The notes beneath the pieces are model-generated. The model made no database searches. It saw nothing but the letters and a program-made list of their open reading frames with translations, and was not told the origin of the DNA. From Planctomycetia bacterium (GTDB lineage: Bacteria > Planctomycetota > Phycisphaerae > Phycisphaerales > SM1A02): 8,531 nucleotides of DNA. Positions 6,121-8,531 of this stretch are shown here, in pieces; position 1 is the stretch's first letter; every line of letters starts with the position of its first letter. The DNA lies in assembly GCA_005798965.1 (NCBI GenBank), contig SYIB01000159.1, positions 1 through 8,531 of the forward strand. Reading direction: 5' to 3'. A program made the translations under genes and the position numbers.

Positions 6121-7133
6121 GCCTGGGCCGCCGGGCACGCCGCGAAGCGCTTGACGAGCGTGTCGTTGATGCCTGCGGTGACGAATTGCTTGCAGCGCAG
6201 CACGGCGTTCATGATGGTGCGCGCCTGGCTCGAGCCGTGGCTGATGAGGCACGTGCCGTTCACGCCCATCAGCGGTGCACCGCCGTACTCGTGATAGTCG
6301 TACTTCGCGTAGAGGCTCTTCACGACCGGGTCGAGCCTCGCGGCAAGCGACGGGTCGATCTCAAGGACCTCGGTGGCGAGGGCGCGGAAGATGCCGGCCG
6401 AGAGCCCCTCGGCGAGCTTGATCATGACGTTGCCCACGACGCCGTTGGTGATCACCACGTCGGCTTCGCCATCGAACACCCCGCGGCCTTCGACGAAGCC
6501 GATGAAGTTGATGTTTGGCGTGTTTTCCAGCAGTTCACGGGCTTCCTTGGCATCGGCGGTGCCCTTGTTGGCTTCGCCACCGACGTTCATCAGTGCCACG
6601 CGGGGCTGCTTGATGCCGAGGATGTCGTGGGCATAGACATCGCCCATGACGCCGTACTGCGCGAGGTGCGCGGGCTTGGGTTCGATGTTTGCGCCCACAT
6701 CGATCAGGACGACCGGGCCAGCGAAGGTCGGGATCGTGCAGGCGATGCCCGGGCGGATCACGCCGGGCAGGCGGCGCAGGTACATCTGGGCGCCTGCCAC
6801 GCACGCTCCGGTGTTGCCGGCGCTCAGGATCGCGTCGAGCCGCTGGGCATGCCCGGGGGCGCCCATCTTGCTCATCACGGTGATCGAGGAGTCTTCCTTG
6901 GTGCGGATGCCGTCGACGGGCGATTCATCCATGCCGATGACCTGCGACGTGAAAACGCACTCGATGCGCGGATCCTTGATGCCGCGCTCACTGAGCGTGT
7001 CCTCGATGGCACCGCGATCACCCAGCAGCACCAGCGTGTCGTCGTCGGCGAGGCGGGGAAGGGCTTGCAGAGCGCCCTTCAGGATCTCGTCGGGGGCGTT
7101 GTCGCCCCCCATGACGTCGACGCCAATGCGCAT
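6117..7133 (-). CDS. plsX: Phosphate acyltransferase (acyl-ACP:phosphate transacylase)
   Basis: PlsX converts acyl-ACP plus phosphate to acyl-phosphate, the acyl donor for PlsY at the membrane, and so links fatty-acid and phospholipid synthesis. The 338-residue product starts MRIGVDVMGGDNAP, the family hallmark, and has SAGNTGA, the DVGAN segment and FVEGRGVFDGEADVV. One difference: the usual VTDG segment reads ITNG, with Asn for Asp. Start: ATG 7133, directly after the rpmF stop (TAAATG, no gap), with AGGA seven bases upstream inside rpmF. The gene ends in the ATGA overlap with fabH. Position between rpmF and fabH is the classical one. Confidence 0.97.
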   Translation of the reverse strand: MRIGVDVMGGDNAPDEILKGALQALPRLADDDTLVLLGDRGAIEDTLSERGIKDPRIECVFTSQVIGMDESPVDGIRTKEDSSITVMSKMGAPGHAQRLDAILSAGNTGACVAGAQMYLRRLPGVIRPGIACTIPTFAGPVVLIDVGANIEPKPAHLAQYGVMGDVYAHDILGIKQPRVALMNVGGEANKGTADAKEARELLENTPNINFIGFVEGRGVFDGEADVVITNGVVGNVMIKLAEGLSAGIFRALATEVLEIDPSLAARLDPVVKSLYAKYDYHEYGGAPLMGVNGTCLISHGSSQARTIMNAVLRCKQFVTAGINDTLVKRFAACPAAQA

Positions 7134-7319
7134 TTAGGCTTCCTGGCCGCCGAGCTTCAACTGCAGACCGGGGCGGACGTAGCCGCAGGCCATGCACGAG
7201 GCGTGCGGGCGCTTGGCAGCGCCGCAGTTGGGGCACAGGGTGGTGTGCACGGGCTTGAGGGCCTGGTGCGCGCGGCGACGGCGCTTGCGGCCGGGCGAAG
7301 TTCGGAAGGCGGGATTCAT
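7134..7319 (-). CDS. rpmF: 50S ribosomal protein L32 (bL32)
   Basis: A small basic protein of the large ribosomal subunit, 61 residues. The N-terminus has a basic run (GRKRRRRAHQAL) and a zinc ribbon follows: C29-P-N-C32 and C42-M-A-C45, so this is the zinc-binding C+ form. Start: ATG 7319, with GGAG six bases upstream; an in-frame upstream codon at 7346 would add nine residues unlike L32. It is first in the operon rpmF-plsX-fabH-fabD-lipoprotein and abuts plsX without spacing. A good promoter lies upstream at 7374-7401. Confidence 0.96.
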   Translation of the reverse strand: MNPAFRTSPGRKRRRRAHQALKPVHTTLCPNCGAAKRPHASCMACGYVRPGLQLKLGGQEA

Positions 7320-7373
7320 GGCTGGCTCCGTGGTCAGGGCGCGCACGACAGGGCGCGCTGTGTCGAGCGGAGG

Positions 7374-7401
7374 AGTCTAGGGGAATGATGCCGCAAGTCA
7401 A
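7374..7401 (-). promoter_or_regulatory. Promoter of the rpmF-plsX-fabH-fabD operon
   Basis: On the minus strand TTGACT (7401-7396, five of six) and TAGACT (7379-7374, four of six) are 16 nt apart. Transcription would start near 7367, giving a leader of about 48 nt before rpmF. No other convincing promoter was found up to fabD, so it may serve all five genes. Confidence 0.6.
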
Positions 7402-7405
7402 GGTG

Positions 7406-7432
7406 CGGAAGGGTCTTCCTATAACACGGAAG
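7406..7432 (+). promoter_or_regulatory. Candidate rpsL promoter with CGGAAG repeats around the -10 box
   Basis: TATAAC (7420-7425, five of six) is a likely -10 for rpsL, giving a leader of about 62 nt. No good -35 is present at the right distance. Around it are CGGAAG at 7406-7411, CTTCC at 7415-7419 and CGGAAG at 7427-7432: two direct copies 21 bp apart with an inverted copy between them. This looks like a possible operator, but arms are only five or six bases long. Confidence 0.4.
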
Positions 7433-7493
7433 CGGACCGTTGCAGCGGAGCCGAGGCTTCGCTAGTCTTGTCGACCCTTCACTTCAAACGCCA

Positions 7494-7880
7494 ATGCCGA
7501 CCATCAACCAACTCGTTCGCAAGCCCCGCCGCTCTCCCGCCACCAAGTCCAAGGTGCGCGAACTTGCCGCCTGCCCGCAGAAGCGTGGCGTGTGCTTGCA
7601 GGTGAAGACGGTCAGCCCCAAGAAGCCGAACTCCGCGCTCCGCAAGGTGTGCCGCGTTCGCCTCAGCAATGGCCGTGAAGTCACCGCCTACATCGGCGGC
7701 GAAGGCCTCAACCTCCAAGAACACTCGATCGTGCTCGTGCGCGGCGGCCGTGTGCGCGACCTTCCCGGTGTGCGCTACCACGTCGTGCGTGGCGCACTCG
7801 ACTGCCTCGGCGTCGATGGCCGCAAGAAGAGCCGCTCGTGCTACGGCGTGAAGAAGAAGGCCGCGGCCGCGAAGAAGTGA
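7494..7880 (+). CDS. rpsL: 30S ribosomal protein S12 (uS12)
   Basis: S12 sits at the decoding centre and controls accuracy. The 128-residue product aligns without gaps to E. coli S12 through the core (PKKPNSALRKVCRVRL, YIGGEG, NLQEHS, DLPGVRYH, RGALDC) and has a basic tail. Lys43 is kept, and Asp89, the RimO methylthiolation site, is present. Position 88 is Arg (codon CGC at 7755) where E. coli has Lys; Arg there is a known streptomycin-resistance change. Start: ATG 7494 gives the normal MPTINQLVRKPR. No SD is visible in the 20 bases before it, which is notable for a highly expressed gene. rpsG follows after 175 nt. The gene diverges from rpmF. Confidence 0.98.
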   Translation: MPTINQLVRKPRRSPATKSKVRELAACPQKRGVCLQVKTVSPKKPNSALRKVCRVRLSNGREVTAYIGGEGLNLQEHSIVLVRGGRVRDLPGVRYHVVRGALDCLGVDGRKKSRSCYGVKKKAAAAKK

Positions 7881-8055
7881 TCGCTCTGCGACGATGAATC
7901 ACCCGCGGGCAACCGCGGGATCAGCCCCGGGATCCTCCCGGGCCGTGCAGGCCGGTCGCCTGCGACAACCCCAGTAACGGTGCTCCCCAGTCCGGGCATG
8001 TCCAACGCCCGAGCATCGTGAACACAACCGGGCCAATGGCCCAGAGGACCCAGAG
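7881..8055 (+). promoter_or_regulatory. Structured rpsL-rpsG spacer, candidate S7 autoregulatory element
   Basis: Several potential hairpins follow in order. First, CCCGCGG/CCGCGGG (7902-7908, 7913-7919) with a GCAA tetraloop. Second, CCCGGG/CCCGGG (7926-7931, 7937-7942). Third, a longer irregular stem joining 7979-7985 to 8011-8017 (one G-U pair) with an inner GGGC/GCCC. Fourth, GGGCC/GGCCC (8030-8034, 8038-8042), directly before the rpsG SD AGAGGA (8043-8048). None has a U-tract. Known: in E. coli S7 binds the rpsL-rpsG spacer and represses its own translation. Inferred: the same role here. Confidence 0.45.
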
Positions 8056-8531
8056 ATGGCACGTTTCACCGCCAGCGAGAAGCAACTCAAGCCCGACCCG
8101 CGCTACCAAGACCTGGTCGTGGCCAAGTTCGTCAACTGCATCATGGAAGATGGCAAGAAGGCCACCGCGATGCGCGTGGTCTACGACGCCTTCGACGTGA
8201 TCCAAGGCCGCTTGGACAAGGACAAGTCGGAGAACATGCCCAAGACGGCGATCGAGGTCTTCCACCTCGCGCTCGAGAATGTGCGCCCGTCGGTCGAAGT
8301 GCGCTCCAAGCGCGTCGGTGGTGCCAACTATCAGGTGCCGATGCAGTTGTCGAAGCGCCGCGCGCAGAGCCTGGCCTTCCGCTGGATCATCGGTTCGGCG
8401 CGTGACGAGAAGGGCAAGCCGATCGCCCAGCGCCTGAGCAAGGAAATCATGGATGCCGCCCGCAACGAGGGCAAGTCGGTGCAGACCCGCGAAAACACGC
8501 ACAAGATGGTAAAACGGCAGGTATCCCATCA
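8056..8531 (+). CDS. rpsG: 30S ribosomal protein S7 (uS7), 3' truncated by window edge
   Basis: S7 is a primary 16S rRNA-binding protein of the small-subunit head and often an autoregulator of its operon. About 158 codons are visible. Recognised parts: PDPRYQDLVVAKFVNCIMEDGKK near the N-terminus, ALENVRPSVEVRSKRVGGANYQVP in the middle, FRWIIGSAR, and RENTHKM near residue 151. Start: ATG 8056 with AGAGGA seven bases upstream. After THKM the usual AEANKAF-type continuation is missing; from 8509 the frame reads VKRQVSH to the edge without a stop. That may be real divergence or a sequence-end error. It is the second gene of a str-type operon; fusA and tuf would be expected further right but are not visible. 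Confidence 0.95.
   Translation, partial: MARFTASEKQLKPDPRYQDLVVAKFVNCIMEDGKKATAMRVVYDAFDVIQGRLDKDKSENMPKTAIEVFHLALENVRPSVEVRSKRVGGANYQVPMQLSKRRAQSLAFRWIIGSARDEKGKPIAQRLSKEIMDAARNEGKSVQTRENTHKMVKRQVSH

Noticed and set aside
6186..7388. 400-residue open frame on the + strand
   Set aside because: It lies antisense to plsX and rpmF and has the composition of a mirror frame; plsX and rpmF are certain.
7385..7465. Small + strand ORF of 26 codons beginning ATGATG after GGAGGAG (7369-7375)
   Set aside because: It is upstream of the likely rpsL transcription start and overlaps the rpmF promoter. A basic, arginine-rich product is expected by chance here. It is worth a look only if RNA-seq shows a transcript.
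7998..8021. Seven-codon ORF (MSNARAS) in the rpsL-rpsG spacer
   Set aside because: It has no SD and sits in the loop and 3' arm of a predicted stem. A leader peptide is not needed to explain the spacer.
7921..8529. 202-residue open frame on the minus strand
   Set aside because: It is antisense to rpsG and its leader; rpsG is clearly the coding strand.

Overview
This 8.5 kb GC-rich window comes from a bacterial chromosome. It carries a nearly complete type II fatty-acid-synthesis cluster lying between a B12-binding sensor-like gene on the left and the start of a ribosomal-protein (str-type) operon on the right. The organism is most likely a member of the Planctomycetota, possibly a Phycisphaerae-like lineage. 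The grounds are the Arg-rich L32, the proline-rich lipoprotein, and the mix of genes with and without a Shine-Dalgarno (SD) sequence. This is a guess from sequence style, not a phylogenetic result.

Layout. (1) 2-727 (+): 3' part of a cobalamin-binding protein that has all the B12-contact residues known from CarH-type photoreceptors. (2) 776-2032 (-) fabF and 2168-2419 (-) acpP, with a strong intrinsic terminator hairpin between them. (3) fabG on the + strand, diverging from acpP across a short promoter-bearing gap and ending at a bidirectional terminator (3329-3352). (4) A tightly packed minus-strand operon read from about 7370 down to 3376: rpmF, plsX, fabH, fabD and a poly-proline lipoprotein gene, with junctions of 0 nt, a 4-nt ATGA overlap, 41 nt, and a 29-nt overlap. 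(5) rpsL and rpsG on the + strand, diverging from rpmF. rpsG runs off the right edge.

How the genes work together. FabD loads malonyl groups onto ACP (AcpP). FabH condenses acetyl-CoA with malonyl-ACP to start chains, FabF elongates them, and FabG reduces the 3-ketoacyl-ACP. PlsX moves finished acyl chains from ACP to phosphate for phospholipid synthesis. L32 (rpmF) heads the operon, as in many bacteria, and so links membrane and ribosome synthesis. The order plsX-fabH-fabD-fabG-acpP-fabF is the classical one, but fabG is on the opposite strand, which splits the cluster into three transcription units.

Points most worth attention: the CarH-like signature of the first protein; fabG, whose best ribosome-binding site points to an ATC start; the terminator directly in front of fabF; natural Arg at position 88 of ribosomal protein S12, a streptomycin-resistance position; a heavily folded 175-nt rpsL-rpsG spacer that could be the S7 autoregulatory site; and an anomalous last ~23 bases in rpsG. 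No CRISPR array, insertion sequence, tRNA or rRNA gene was seen. I found no clearly undescribed multi-gene system.
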